This document shows, in pieces, positions 33,810 through 46,312 of a stretch of 64,000 bases of DNA. This DNA comes from Lindgomyces ingoldianus. Taxonomy: Eukaryota > Ascomycota > Dothideomycetes > Pleosporales > Lindgomycetaceae. The stretch lies in the NCBI RefSeq assembly GCF_010093535.1, contig NW_022985177.1, positions 848,857 to 912,856 on the forward strand, written 5' to 3'. Numbering within the stretch: the first letter of the stretch is position 1; each line of letters starts with the position of its first letter. The position numbers and the translations under genes were made by a program. The notes under the pieces were generated by a model that had not been told where the DNA came from, ran no database searches, and was given only the letters and a program-made list of their open reading frames with translations.

Positions 33810-35715
33810 CTAATTAGTAGTTAATTTAATTAACTATAAATTAGCAAAAGTAATAATAGAGTACTTACGCTTTATAAGGTACTTTGTTTTGTTACTTATC
33901 TCTTAGGAAGAGTAATAGCAGAGTACCTACGCCCTATAAGGTACTTTGTTTAGTTACCTATCTTTTAGAATAGCAGATTAATTTTTTGCATTATACAGTA
34001 AGCTCTGCTACTGTACAAAGTAAAGAAGAGATAGTGTAAGACACATACTAAAGCTACTAAAGCTGCACAACTTAGTAGCTAGACAATAGCACATTAATCC
34101 TTTGCATTGCACAGCAAGCTCTGCTACTGTACAAAGTAAAAAGGAGATAGTGTAAGGCGCACACTAAAGCTATTAAAGCTGCACAACCTAGCAGCTAGAC
34201 AACAGCAGTACCTGCGCGATCTACTAGAAAAGTAATTAACTATACTATTATAATAAAATCCTATTAGCAACTAATAACTCTGTGTAATAACAGAAAGAAT
34301 AAGGAATAATTCCTATTATATAAATAACTTATAAAGGATATAGGGATATTAAAGGCAACACTACAGAACAAGACTAGCCTAGAGTACTAAAATAACAAGA
34401 TTAACATGTTAGAAGCTCTAATAAGCCTGTAGACTTAATTATACACAAGTTGCATAATTACTAATCTACATATAACAACTTAGAAGGGCGCTACCCTTCT
34501 AAGTGTGTATATAAAAGATTTTAAAGAATAGATACTATAAGACTTCTTAGCACTTAGCTGCGCGTTTAAAAGGGAGCTTATATAAGTGCTAGAGGACAAA
34601 GAAATTACACTATAGCTAGGCACTAAAGGTACCTAAGCCTAGAAGCTATATAATATAGCATAAGAGAAGGTAATTGCACTAAAAAGGCTTTATACATAAC
34701 CTCTATTACTGTATAAGGCTCTGCACAGAAGTAGACTAAACACAATGCTGCTATTAACACTAAACGTACTAGCATCACCTACTCCTACACCTTAGCCAGC
34801 ACTACACTAATCACTGTACAAACAATACATGCCACTCTACCTAACGCCTGCTCTACACCCTTAATTGTACACACCACCGCCTGCAGTAGTGTATGCACCA
34901 CTAATACCACCTGCACAATCTATACTACATTACAACCTGTACAAACTTCCACCCTAGAGGGAAACTGCTAAAGAAAAACTTCTAGCAGACAAGATTATAT
35001 AATTTTAAAAGGCATAAAAAAAAATAATAACTACATAGGTTAACTATATAACATCTTTATAAATAAAATAAGGATTTTTATTAATCTATGTTAATAGCTA
35101 GATATCTAGGAAACTTAGTACGTAGACATCTTTCTAGATATCCTAGAAGGTTAGGCAAATATGTACTATATGCACAACATAGGCCCTAGACATAACTAGA
35201 AGTATTTATACAACACCTTAAGTAGTTACTTTAACACTAATGTAAACTATAGCTAGTACTAGACAGACTAGACAACAATAACCTTTATATAATGCTAATA
35301 AAAAAACTTTAATAAGAGTTTATATAAAGTCTTTAAAATAATAATTAATAAGCTTACGCTTATATAAAGGGCACTAAGAACAGAATTCTAAGGGGATGTT
35401 CTACTGCACACTGCTATTATACAAGCCTATTAAAGATAACTAGAACTAGAACATGCTATGTTTACTATTAAGCCCTTATGCAAAGCCTTATTTAGTAACC
35501 TATAAGCATTACTCTAAGTTACTATAGACTAAAGGGTAAACTAATACCTCTAGGAACTGCCTAATGCATACTACACAGACTGCTAATATAACTCTGCATA
35601 ATAAGAGTTTGCACAACAAGAAAAAAGCTTCCCTCTGTGTAGAAAAAAACAATATAGAAGATCTTTATCTAGGTTTAGGCTATAATCTAGAGACAACTAT
35701 ATGCAAATAAAAAAG

Positions 35716-37190
35716 TGCTTTGTCTGCTATAAAGAAGAATGTTAGTTATTAAACTACTCTTATAATAACTATACGTAAGCAAAGAACTAGTATGTTGCCT
35801 TATATAAAGATTTCTATAATAAGACCTTATTATATAAAGCTATTACTTTATACATCTAAGACTTTAAAGGTTACCTTAAGGAAAAGAATAATTTACATAA
35901 TGCAGAGAAAATAAAATAAGAGGGTAAGAATGCTAAGAAAGCTGTTAACTACCTTACCTCTGCTGCCTATCTACACTGTGCAACAGAAGAGGACATCTAC
36001 AGCATTAAACCTAAGGAATATGCTAAGTAGTTTATCCTTAATAACTAATACTATACAGTATACTAAGGCAAACTATAGGACACAGGCGCAGCAAAGATCT
36101 CTACTGTTAGCAAGTCTTAACTTAAGGTGTATGTACAAGAGAACTTATATATAGAAATTAATTAGACACTTAGCTAAATAGATATTAGCTTTAGAAGCTA
36201 GACACTAAAGGGATTAATTAGTACTGTACAAATCTAGAACCTAATTAGTCTAGTCACATACTACATCCTAGAGACTCTAACACTATTCCTGCTATTACTA
36301 GCAGATGCTAACTAACTTAGGGCATACTTTAACAACATTCTAAATGTTATTATATGTAAAGATAAAACTACAGTACTTATTATATAAAAATAAGGACACT
36401 TTTTTTTTAACATTAGTAAGGAAAAATCTATGTCTTTCTTTACTAAATTAGAACTCTGCCGCCTCTACTGCTAATTTAGACACCCCTGCACAGAGAGACT
36501 CTAGAAGATGCTAACTAGCGCTAGCTACAACATTAATGCTGCAGTGCTAGAAAAGATTAAGAAGTTCTGCTACCTCTACTAATTATACAACTAGGCCCTA
36601 TAAAGATTTAAGTTTATAATTAAAGATAACACTTACTTTAACTATAAGGTTATTATTAATGTTATATAAATTAATAATAGGGATGTCCTACATGTTATTA
36701 ATGTAGACACATTATTTTAGGCTGCCACATTTCTAAAATCTATGTCTGCACAAGATACCTAGGATGCACTGTGCAAATGCTAAATTAACACCTATTAAGA
36801 ACCCCTAAACTATATTATGCATAACTCTAGTATAAACTTTGCTTTAAAGGATTTTTAAGCTTATGCAAAGATTGTAGGAGCTACATGCAGGCAGATGCCT
36901 ATAGAAGCACATTAGATAGTTAAAAAGGTTAAGCGCGCGCACGCACCTCTCTAACAAGCATTTAACATCCTAAAGACTAAGCTAGGTAACTATACAGATA
37001 ATAAGGCTATCCTATAGATAGCAGTTAAGGCTCTAAACAACACAGCTAGCCCACACAGTCTAGTACCTACGCTGCTAGTCTTTAGGGCATACCTAAGAAT
37101 TAACCTAGACTCTCTGCTATTGCTAGACATTATTGCACAAGCAAGCGCTGTACAAAAGGTAATAAAGATACTTTAAAAGGACTATGTAAA
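35716..37190 (+). pseudogene. Copia gag end and integrase of A3 (degraded)
   Basis: A zinc-knuckle-like motif (35716-35742) is followed by a protease/GAG-pre-integrase segment and the integrase core. The integrase reading matches the widespread fungal Copia pattern: VLHVI(D/N)VDT, INTY, RQMPIEAH, then ALNNTASPHSLVPTLLVF near 37020-37090. Stops replace several tryptophan and glutamine codons (TGG to TAG, CAG to TAG), the signature of transitions on both strands. Confidence 0.8.
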
Positions 37191-38089
37191 AGTAAACATT
37201 AATTATGTAATTAACACTTATAATAGCCTTATAACATATAAAGTTCTTAACCTCCCCCTTAGCTTAGAGATTATAGTATAGAGAGAGAAGGAAGGCTAGA
37301 CTAGCCTATATAAGATTAAAAGCATTAAAGGGAGAGATGTTATTATTAAAAGGGAGAATAGCCTACTAAAGCTTTAATGTACGCAGGTTAAACTATACTA
37401 TAGAGAAAAAAAAAAAGATAACCTACTTATAACAGATAACCTAGATAAACTAATCCCTATACAAAGGGATCCCCTAAAGAAGAGAAAAAGAGGACAGCCT
37501 TATAAGAATATTGCAGAGGCAGAACTAGAGCCTACTACAGACTAAGCCCCTTAGGATAGCAATGCTGCACTAGTGCAAAAGGAAGATATAGATACTAGAA
37601 GAAGTAAAAGGCAAAGAAAACCTGCACAAAGTCTAGACTAAGTATTTCTAACCTAAAAGAAGAAGGATAATTAGGCCTTATCTATTAAGCTCTGTACAGA
37701 CAGTGTAATTACTACACCTAAAGAACTATTTAAGAAATTAGACTACACAGAGATAGACACCCTAATTACTAACAGCACTTTTAAGGTTATAGCGTATAAC
37801 TTAATAAAGCATAAAGGTTAGATTTTTAACCTCTACCTTATATAAAAAGTAAAAGGCAAAACAACCTAACTATATAAAAAATCCTGCCTAGTGTTTACTA
37901 GCCACTTAGATAAAGAGAAAGGAGAAATCCTTACCTAGTTACTAACTATTTAGAAGATAAGCTAGAGACTACTTCTAGCTATAAAAGCAAGCTTAAGAGC
38001 TATATATAGAATGCATTTTAAACTGTGTAATATTACATAAGCATACATCTAATTAACAAATAAGCTTATGCGCACGCTGTACATAAAGC

Positions 38090-39000
38090 TACTAAAAGAG
38101 ATGCGCTAGAGCTTTCTACTAAATATAATACTCTAGGTTGTACAACCCTTGTATAGAGCTACTAAATTAGAACTGTATTAGTTTAAAACATACTATAACT
38201 ACTATAAAAAAAAGCTGCGCATGCACATCTTTTTATATAACTTCTACCTCTTAATTACTAATAAAGGAGAGCACACTTTTAGTATTACTAGCCTATAGAC
38301 AGACAACACTTTAAGCATTATAATAAAGGATTTTGCGTAAAGAGAAAAGAAGAAACTGTAGAAAGCAAAGTTCTGTGTAAAAAGTAAAACTATCTTAGCA
38401 AAGAAGCAACTTATTAAGTTTAACAGTAAAAGAATTAAACTTACACATAACATAGTAGTTCTTACTTAAAAAGGACAAGTAAGCCACTTTTATATAATTA
38501 ACTTAGAGGATAAGAATGCTGCATAACAATATGTTAAGTAATATGTAAGAGGGGCATACATTGCATCTATATGTTAACTAAAGGCAGCATTTAACCTCTT
38601 TATTGCTGCATAAACTATAGACCCTTTGCATAATAACATTAACACACTTAACGCATAAATCTAATAGTAGATAGATAATAGTAAGCGTAGTCTTACCTTC
38701 CTACTATTATAGCTTAATTATGCAAAGCTGTTTATCTTTATAGATAGATTATTTACTAATAATAAAGACCTTAGCTTACAGCTAGGATTCTTAATTATAT
38801 TAGGTAATAAAGACTATATAGAGTAAAGCAACTGCTTTAAAATACTAGGCAACATTATACACTAGAATTCTACTAAGTATAAAAGAGTAACTAGGAGTGT
38901 CCTTACTAGCAAACTATATAGAATAGTTAGAGAGTTTAACAATATAATTGCACTTAGTACAACTCTACAGTAAATTATATAAACGCTTAAACTGCTACTA
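38090..39000 (+). pseudogene. Copia reverse transcriptase C-terminus and RNase H of A3 (degraded)
   Basis: The segment near 38100-38340 reads VVQPLYRATKLELY...LLITNKGEH..., corresponding to the Copia RT pattern VxPLYGIAEAG...CLL. It continues with SLxTDNTL and the RNase H segment (FIDRLFTNNKDLSLQLGFLI). Ordering and spacing fit a Ty1/Copia polyprotein. Broken by multiple stops. Confidence 0.75.
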
Positions 39001-39638
39001 ATCCTAGTAGTAATTTACACAGATTTAAGGTCTCTATATAATTGCCTTGTTAAGCTAGGCACTACTAGTGAAAAGCAACTTATAATTAACATTATGTTAC
39101 TTTACAAATTATATAAGAAGAGGGAAATTGCTAAGATAAAGTAGATTAATAGTAAAGACAACCTAGTAGATGTATGTATAAAGAAAACACTAAACTAAGC
39201 TCTTTAATTATTAGTCCTAACTAACTGCCTCTCTGTCTAGATAGAAGCATCTGTGGACTAGCTAGATCCTGTGCGCAAAGATGCCTTAGACTAACTAGAC
39301 TAATAACGCCTTTATATAAGGCCTATTTCCTTTTGTTTTGTTTTTTTTATATTGTATACACTTATCTTTCTTATTATAAGGATCTGTCACTGCTAGCACT
39401 ATATAAAAAGAGAAAAGAGCTAGGGGATTGTATAGTAGGGCTTAGAAAGTAAAGGATAAAGAAAAGAAGAGCTATTTACATAGCGCAACTAGCCTATCCT
39501 AACGCACAGCATTACTAAGGTAAGTCCTAATAAATAGGGGTAGAGTAAAGGTAGAACGTAATTAGATAGACCTACACAGACAGAAGGGAGGTAACGCGTA
39601 CAAAAGGCAACTCTTTAAATAAAAAGAAAAGTTGCTAG

Positions 39639-39918
39639 TGTCTATACGCAGCAGCAGCGTCGCGGCCTGGATACAAGCGATCGCGCACGAGCAGGATCAC
39701 GTATCTATGTTACATAATGCTTGTGCGCGAACCTCTGTGCGCAAACATCTAGATATCCCCCTTTTCCTCTGTACAAAGGAAAGACAAGAGCAATAGAACT
39801 AGAAACATGTTGCCCTTACCTTACTAACCTTGTACGCTGTGCACACTGTACACCACTCTTACTCTTGCTACTTAAGTGCTCATACCATAAGCAGCTAGCT
39901 GTCAGAGCCCATTCAACA
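39639..39918 (+). repeat. 3' LTR of Copia A3
   Basis: 280 bp, TGTCTATACGCAGC to CCATTCAACA, then CTAAA. It is less mutated at its 3' end than the partner (CCCATTCAACA against CCTATTTAACA). Confidence 0.93.
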
Positions 39919-40092
39919 CTAAATATAATAAACTATTATAAGAACTTACAGAAGCTTTATAAGAGAACTCTACAGTAACCTAATTCTACGCCTAATACTT
40001 ATCTAAACTAAACCTATACTCTAATAAAGACAACCTAATGCTAGAACTACTAATGTAAAGAATTCCCTTCCTAATAAGGAGGGGGGAAGTAC

Positions 40093-40409
40093 TGTTACAG
40101 TATCCTCCCTAGATCCTAGACATAACTATGTTAGACATATACTAGAGTATTATTAGTGCACATCTAATATAAACATAATATAATATAGACATAAACTTAA
40201 GTATAAACTGCCTTAACACTAACTAAACCTAAAATAGGCTTAATTTATACTTAAAGCGCTTAGACTTTTAAGCTAAGTATTTAATTACTAATTTTTTTTA
40301 AACCTTTCTGTTCCTTACACAACGTCTTGTACCTACTATAATACCTCACGTAGTAATTAAACTAGACCTCCGTGAAGCTCTATAACCTTACTCGTGCACA
40401 ATCGTGACA
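40093..40409 (+). repeat. 3' LTR of B1
   Basis: 317 bp, TGTTACAGTATCC to CAATCGTGACA, directly preceded by the purine tract and followed by TATTG. The last ~100 bp is little mutated (CTCGTGCACAATCGTGACA), whereas the 5' LTR reads CTTATGCATAATTATAATA there. Confidence 0.92.
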
Positions 40410-40414
40410 TATTG

Positions 40415-40899
40415 TAAGGACTAGTAGCCTAGTAGTAACATACCTAGAAGAGATGACACAGATTTTATAGTAGGATAGGCAACTACATGTGAAATTCTAA
40501 ATTAAGCCTACTGTAAAAATGCAACACTACATAAAAAATTAGCATAGACTAAATGTAACTATTACTAAGAGTGTGCCTTCTACTATTTCTAATAGAAAGC
40601 ACACTAGTAGAATAACTAACTCTTCTACTATAGGAGAATAGAAAGCTAGGACTGCCTAGCAGAGAAGTGTATTATACTAGAGCATAAGCACTCTAGAGAA
40701 GAATAAAAACTCTTCTAGAATACTTACCTAGAAACAAGCAATCTAATAAATGTGTTAGAGGATAATACTATAGATTATAATAATATATACTAGGTTATGC
40801 AAGTACTAATAGCTATTAGCAAAAGCTTAGAATAAAGCCTTACAATAGAATTTAACCTAGACAGATACACAGGAATAGCTTTAATAGATAGTAGATGTA
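40415..40899 (+). mobile_element. Relic L continued: region leading to a retropepsin motif
   Basis: Sequence resuming after B1. Its last codons before the Tc1 element F read GIALIDS, and across F (using one TA) continue R-C-T-F-T-A-I-D-L-V. The L-x-D-S-G type motif is the active site of a retroelement aspartic protease, with GGA to AGA giving S-R. This supports L as gag-protease of a Gypsy-like element on the plus strand. Confidence 0.6.
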
Positions 40900-42229
40900 C
40901 AGTCGCCTACCAAAAGTCATTGGCCACTTTAGCGAGAGGTCCGGGCCACCCCACAATGGTCAGATTTTAATTAAATGTAACTTAATCAAATTACCACCTT
41001 TTTTAATAGTTACAAAAGTAAATAAAACCTCTTGCAAAGAGCTATCTAAATTATCTGTTAATATAATATAGCAATTCCACCTCTACAGCGTAAGCGCTAG
41101 CAAAATCTCACGTCATCTCAGCATTCCTAAGTCAACAGTTACATACAACATCCGCCGGCTGCGCAAGCAGCCCCTGCCTACCTATACAAAAGCTCTGCGT
41201 ACAGGCTGACCTCTAAAGCTTAACAAACGCGCTAAGAGGCATTTAATTTGCTAAGCAGCAAATAATCCCTTTGCTACGCTCTAAACTATTGCGACACTGT
41301 TAAAGACCTACTGCTGCATTTATACTAGTACTGCAAGGAGATACCTTGCAAAACATAAGTACTACGCCTTCTGCCTACGTTGCAAGCCTTAGTTGTTAGC
41401 TATACACAAAGAAAAGCAACTCTAATTTACTTAAACTTATTAATATAACAAGGCAAAAGATGTAGCTTGCGTAGCCTTTTATAATAAAGCAACATTTAAA
41501 GTTAGATTAGACACTACACCTCTATATGTATGTTAGCAGCATAGAAAAGCATATAAGAGTTAGTACCTAAAGCCTACCTTTAAGTCTAGAAGGACTATAG
41601 TCTCTGTATTTAGTGTAATCTCTCTTAATTTTAAATTAGAGCTGTTTATTAACAAAGAAGGTAAGCGCAATAATGCTAGCAAATACTGCTAGATTCTATA
41701 TAATGTTAGTATCCCATTTTATTAGCAGCTTACAGAGGAACGCGGTATTAGCATATAGATGCAGGATAGAGCACCTATTCACACTGCAAAGGCTACCTAA
41801 AAGTATATAGATAACTATAGCATAATACAGATAGATTAGCCTCTACAAAGTTCTAATTTAAACCTAATTAAGAACCTCTAGCAGATTATAAAGCTCTGCA
41901 TTTTAAAGTAACAAAAATATATTACTACTTGCAAGCAGATAGTAGATATTCTTAAAGAGAAGTAGGCAAAAATTACACTAGCTAATTATAGAAAGTGTAT
42001 CCTTAGTTAGTTAAAGCGCATAAAGGAAGTTGTCTAAAACAAAGGTAGATTAACTTACTATTAACTAAGCACAGCACTAAAAGACAGGCCTGTATATAAG
42101 CTTTGTATAGAAATAAAAATCTTTAAATTTAGTTAACAATTAACTAAGTAACCTCCTTCCCTAATAGGTTGACTATACCCCTGCAGAGCTCGGATTGCTA
42201 GGTGGCTAATGACTTTTGGTAGGCGACTG
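40900..42229 (+). mobile_element. Tc1-like DNA transposon F
   Basis: 1,330 bp with 28-bp terminal inverted repeats (CAGTCGCCTACCAAAAGTCA..., one mismatch between ends) and TA duplications (40898-40899, 42230-42231). The plus strand holds a degraded Tc1 transposase: an N-terminal HTH reading SRHLSIPKSTVTYNIRRL at about 41100-41175; a linker; the second catalytic segment MQDRAPIHTAK about 41758-41790; and SSNLNLIKNL about 41850-41880, where Tc1 proteins have SPDLNPIENLW. Several catalytic positions are altered and stops occur throughout, so it is inactive. Confidence 0.85.
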
Positions 42230-42231
42230 TA

Positions 42232-42321
42232 CATTTACAGCTATAGACTTAGTATAGGCAGAAAAGAACAACATTCTATTCTAAATTAAAAAGAGCCTGT
42301 TTAAAGTATTACTAGCTAACA
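42232..42321 (+). mobile_element. Relic L continued: retropepsin second half
   Basis: 90 bp that continue the protease frame interrupted by F (AIDLV...EKNNILF...KVLLAN). It is cut off at 42321 by the LTR of element I. Confidence 0.5.
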
Positions 42322-42533
42322 TGTAATAACAAACACTGTCTCTACTACTGTATAGAGAGAAGCGAGGTAGAGTAGGTCAGCTCTATTTTAGCTAAACTAG
42401 GATAGAGAGTAAAGAAGGTAAAGAGTTTTTATAAAAGAAAAGCTTGCGCAGCGCTAAAGCGCTAGCGCGCTTACTTAACTCTTAGTAATATTATATAACT
42501 AGCAGTAGAGCTTAATAAGTAGCACTATTAAAT
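42322..42533 (-). repeat. LTR of Gypsy relic I
   Basis: 212 bp related to the solo LTR at 21114-21328 but RIP-mutated (ends CACTATTAAA where the other has CACCGTCACA). Directly to its right the minus strand reads a purine tract (CCTTAGAAGAGAGTAA), which marks it as the 3' LTR of a minus-oriented element. The flanks TAACA and TTACT do not match, as expected if this is one end of a larger element. Confidence 0.7.
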
Positions 42534-45500
42534 TACTCTCTTCTAAGGTAGGTTTATTCCTAAGTCTGTAGTTATGTATAATAATAACATATATAGCGTG
42601 TTCTTACATGTATAGCGCGTTTTCTAGCCTTTATTATAGTCCTCTTTACTAGCAAGTTCTCTAGGCTAGTTATTCTTTCTTATTACTTTTAAGTTTTTTT
42701 CTGCCTTATACGCTTATAGCTAGCCTTTGAACTGCGCTAGAGAACCTAGTTTATTTAAATATGCTTTATAAAAGTTTTTTACCTTATAAAGAGCTTCTAT
42801 AAACTCTTAAGTGTTATACTAAGTAGAGTTAGAGTTATAGGCTACCTAGAAGACCTTATACTGCAGATAGTAGTAGTAGAGATAGCTATTAAGAATTTTT
42901 TATATAAGCTATTTAAAGTAACTATTAATATTAATAAGCTTTTTTTTAAAAGTTTAAGCTAGCTTAGTAGCACTATTAGTAATTTCTTTTATAAGCAATT
43001 TATATAGAAAACATTATACATGTGTATATATAGTAGTAACTTTAAGCAGTATAAGTAGCCTTTTATGCTTATAATAAAGTATAGTCTATATATCTAGTAG
43101 TTAAGCTTTTAACTAAAGTAACTTAACGTAAATTTTTTAAGTATTATATACACTTTATTACTTACTATAAAATTTCAATTATATATTTTTTTTATTTACT
43201 TAAGTTACTTATTACTACTAAACTTATATAATGCCTTTCTAGGCTATTTCTATAGTAAGCTGCACTATGTTAGAATAAGTTTTAGTATAGCTTTAAGCCT
43301 CTTTATGTAATATTTACTTATATATAGTAATTAATTACTTAGTGTATTTTTTAGTTTTAATAGTAAGTTAGTTAGTAACTAAATTTAATTTTAAATAGTA
43401 ATAGTCTAGTTATTTTATAAAGTAGTATAGCTTATGCCTAATCTATGCATAGTAAAAGGTTTAACTAGTTATCTTAGTAATAGTTTATAAAAAGGCGCAA
43501 GCGCTAGTTAAGATACTAGTTTAGCACCTCTATATTACTATTTATTTATAAGTAGTAGAGTGTTAAGAGCTTTTACTTAATTTTATAAGTTAGTAAAGCT
43601 TATTTATAAACTTTAAAGTAAGTTAAAGGCCTTTATTAAAAATAATAGACTTTAAAAGCTAAAAATACGCTAGATATAGTAATAGTATAAGTTAGCTACA
43701 TTTTTACTATTATTATTTTATAGTATAGTAGCAAAAAGTAGTGTTTGCCTAAGCAGTTTACTACTATAAAAGTGTTATTATACTTTTTTTTATCTAGTAA
43801 AAATAACTTAAAGTTTATAAAAATATTTTACTAAACTTACTATAAAATAAGTAGTAACTTAAGGAGTTTAAAAGTTTTATTTTAAAGTGTGTAGCTTTAT
43901 TAACAAGCTTTATATACTATAATATAGTTAGTAACATCTTAGCTTATAAAAAGCTAGTAGTATTAGTTATATAGTAGTTTTAAAGTTGTTTTTTTTACTT
44001 AAGTAAGTAGTTACTTAAGTTATGAAAACTATATAAATAAAATAAGTTTATATAAAGTAGATAGCTAAAGCTACTAGTTACTTACTATTATATATAAAAA
44101 AGCCTTTACTTATAAGCTTTTATAGTGTCTTTACTTTATTTTAGGCTTACTTTTAATATAGCTGTAAGCTTACATAGTTCTAGTTTACTTTAAAACATAG
44201 TTAATTAGCATAAAAAGCTTATTTAAAGGTAAAAAAGCTATAAAGGTGTTACTACTAGCTACCTTTATAGCATTTATAGCTTGTAGTTCTTTTATAAATT
44301 ACTAAGCTAAGTTATCTACTATACTTTTAATAGTGCTAAAGTTAATATAGTGTGATATGAAAAAAGTATATATATAAGCTATTTTATTTTTATTTTTTTT
44401 TTAAATTTTTAGCTTTTTCTACTTTTTTAATAATATATCTACTACTACATTTATAGTCTTTAGTTAGTAGGTAAGCTTTAAGTTAGAATTAGCTACTATT
44501 ATAGCCTAGCGCATTTACTATAAAATAAGCTTATACTTAATTAAAAAGTCTTCTAATACTTAATAGTTTATTAAGGCGCTAAATAGCTTAGTTATCTATA
44601 AGCTTATAAGCTAAGCTTTATATTATAGTAAGCATTTTTTTATTATAAATATTATAGTTTATTTAAGGCGTGCTTATAGTCTTTAAGTAAAAAGCTACTA
44701 GTTGCTAAAGTTTATTATCCTACAGCTAAAAAAGCACACCTGCTATAACTTTATTGCTAGCGTCTATCTCTATGTGTGACTAGCAGTAAGATAAGTAGTG
44801 TGTAAGAATAGTGTCTAATAGTATTAAGTATTTAGCTTAATTAAAAGCTGCTAGCTTATATTTTTTAAAATAGTGCTAAGCACTATGCTTAAGTAGCTTT
44901 ATAAGTAGTTATATAACACATTTATAGTTTGTTAGAAATGCTTAGTAAAAGTTATAGAACTTTAAAAAAAAATTATAAGCTTTTAATTAATGTTAGTATA
45001 GGCTATTTACATACAGCTACTACCTTCTCTAGGTTCTTATGCATGCTATTAGTGCTAATAATTAGACTTAAAAACTTTATTTTTATAATAGCAAACTTAC
45101 TTTTTTAATGTCTACCTAAAAACCAGTGTTTAGTAGTTAATAAAGCACTTATATTATATATTTTTTATATTAAAACATGTTTTCTAAGTAAATAAAAATA
45201 TTATAAAGTATACTATATAAGTGTTATCTAGTAGGCTATAGAGCACCTTATTAATATAGGGCTAGAACATAGCTAGTCTGTTGCATAAGCTAAACAGTAG
45301 TACATAGTATTTATAGTTACTATATTATGTTTAAAAGGTAGTAAGGTTCTCTACCTTTTTATTTTAATAAATGTAGTAAAAGGCTTGTTATACATCTATC
45401 TTAGTAAACACTTTAGCACACACAATCGGCAGATAAAAGTCTCTTAAATTAAAGAAATTAAGTATATATCTTTTTTAGTAATTATATTAAGCTTTTTGTA

Positions 45501-46310
45501 GTTAACATAAAACTACTACTTTTTTTCTAGCTTCTTAGTAAACAGCACTAGAAACACATAGCTAGCGCTACTATATGTAATAAAACTATGTTATAAGTAA
45601 TTATTAAAGTAAGTTTTAACTAGCTTAAGTTGCTTTAGTAACATACTATATAGTAAGCTACTTAATAGTGTGTTCTCTACTATAAGCTAAATGTTATAGT
45701 GAACTTTTTTATAGTAAAGTAAAAGCTTGTTAAAGTTTTTTTTTAAATAAATAAGCTAGCATATCTTTTATATATAATAGTGTTAAAAGCTTTTACTAAA
45801 TTAACTAGTAAAGCTTTTTTTCTAAGTTAAGCTAGTTTATTTTTTTAATAATTTTAAATAAGCTTTTTTACTTTATATACACGTATATAACTAATAATAA
45901 CTTTCTTTTATTAGGTATATAATATAAAGGTAGTAGAACTTATTACATTAATGTTTAAACTAGCATTAATAAGTGTATTATAAAACATAGTTAAGTTATA
46001 GTAATTTTTATAATAAAGTTATAAGCTTAGCTTGCTAAGCTAGTTACATATCTTTTTAAAGCTTTTTTTATATATAAAATGCTTAGTTACTTTTTATTTA
46101 CTTACTAGTTAGAGTATAGCTATACTTATAAGTTTATTACATTACTTAGTGTTTTCTTTTAGTAACTTAGGTTTATCTCTAAAGACAAGCTATATATAGA
46201 GATATTACTTTTACATTTATAATTAATTAGCCTGTTATTCTTTAGCTATCTTAGTGTATAGTTTTTATAGTTAATTTGTATACTTACTTTCTCTAGCAGC
46301 TTATAACTAA
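42534..46310 (-). mobile_element. Ty3/Gypsy relic I (minus strand)
   Basis: 3.8 kb of heavily mutated sequence. The minus strand between about 45440 and 45200 reads as a Gypsy reverse transcriptase: KIDV...QAFYYI, then NLTTF-T-YSNYKYYVLLF, a segment ending LLDNTYIVYF, and the position of the YxDD motif changed beyond recognition. The gag/protease side would lie right of this, where the palindromic element E2 and repeat K occur. No second LTR was found, so the 5' end is truncated or lost. Confidence 0.7.
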
Positions 46311-46312
46311 TA

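Larger units (their letters stand above)
33530..39918 (+). mobile_element. Ty1/Copia retrotransposon A3, full length, inserted in B1
   Basis: 6,389 bp, 280-bp LTRs at both ends, perfect CTAAA target duplications (33525-33529, 39919-39923). Plus-strand domain order: gag zinc-knuckle-like CFVC...EEC at 35716-35742; GAG-pre-integrase and integrase about 36430-37190 (LCRLY...RHPCTERL, ending ALNNTASPHSLVPTLLVF); reverse transcriptase about 38090-38350; RNase H about 38740-39000 (FTNNKDLSLQLGF...TRSVLTSKLY). Integrase before reverse transcriptase is the Copia order. Transitions create many stops, but A3 is the least eroded A copy in coding parts. Inserted inside the chromodomain of B1. Confidence 0.93.
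28352..40409 (+). mobile_element. Chromodomain Ty3/Gypsy element B1, interrupted by Copia A3
   Basis: Bounded by LTRs 28352-28669 and 40093-40409 and by perfect TATTG duplications (28347-28351, 40410-40414). Removing A3 and one CTAAA leaves 5,664 bp, the same length as B2. In order on the plus strand: gag zinc knuckle CFKC...H near 29632-29658; reverse transcriptase about 30900-31450, with YINNILIY at 31241-31264 replacing YxDD; integrase zinc-binding and core about 32340-33150; a chromodomain of the chromovirus type at 33430-33529, continuing after A3 at 39919-39978. A polypurine tract (AAGGAGGGGGGAAGTAC) precedes the right LTR. It is full of TAA/TAG stops from C-to-T/G-to-A changes. Confidence 0.92.

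Noticed and set aside
35930..36154. 74-codon open stretch inside Copia A3
   Set aside because: A chance open window between the gag knuckle and integrase parts of a mutated polyprotein; no start context and no match to a domain.
38244..38453. 69-codon minus-strand frame in A3
   Set aside because: Antisense to the reverse transcriptase remnant; low-complexity hydrophobic translation from AT-rich DNA.
21114..42533. A 21-kb LTR element bounded by the related LTRs at 21114-21328 and 42322-42533
   Set aside because: The left LTR has its own perfect TCTAT duplication on both sides and is therefore solo; the right one has different flanks and a much higher mutation load, and host genes lie between them.
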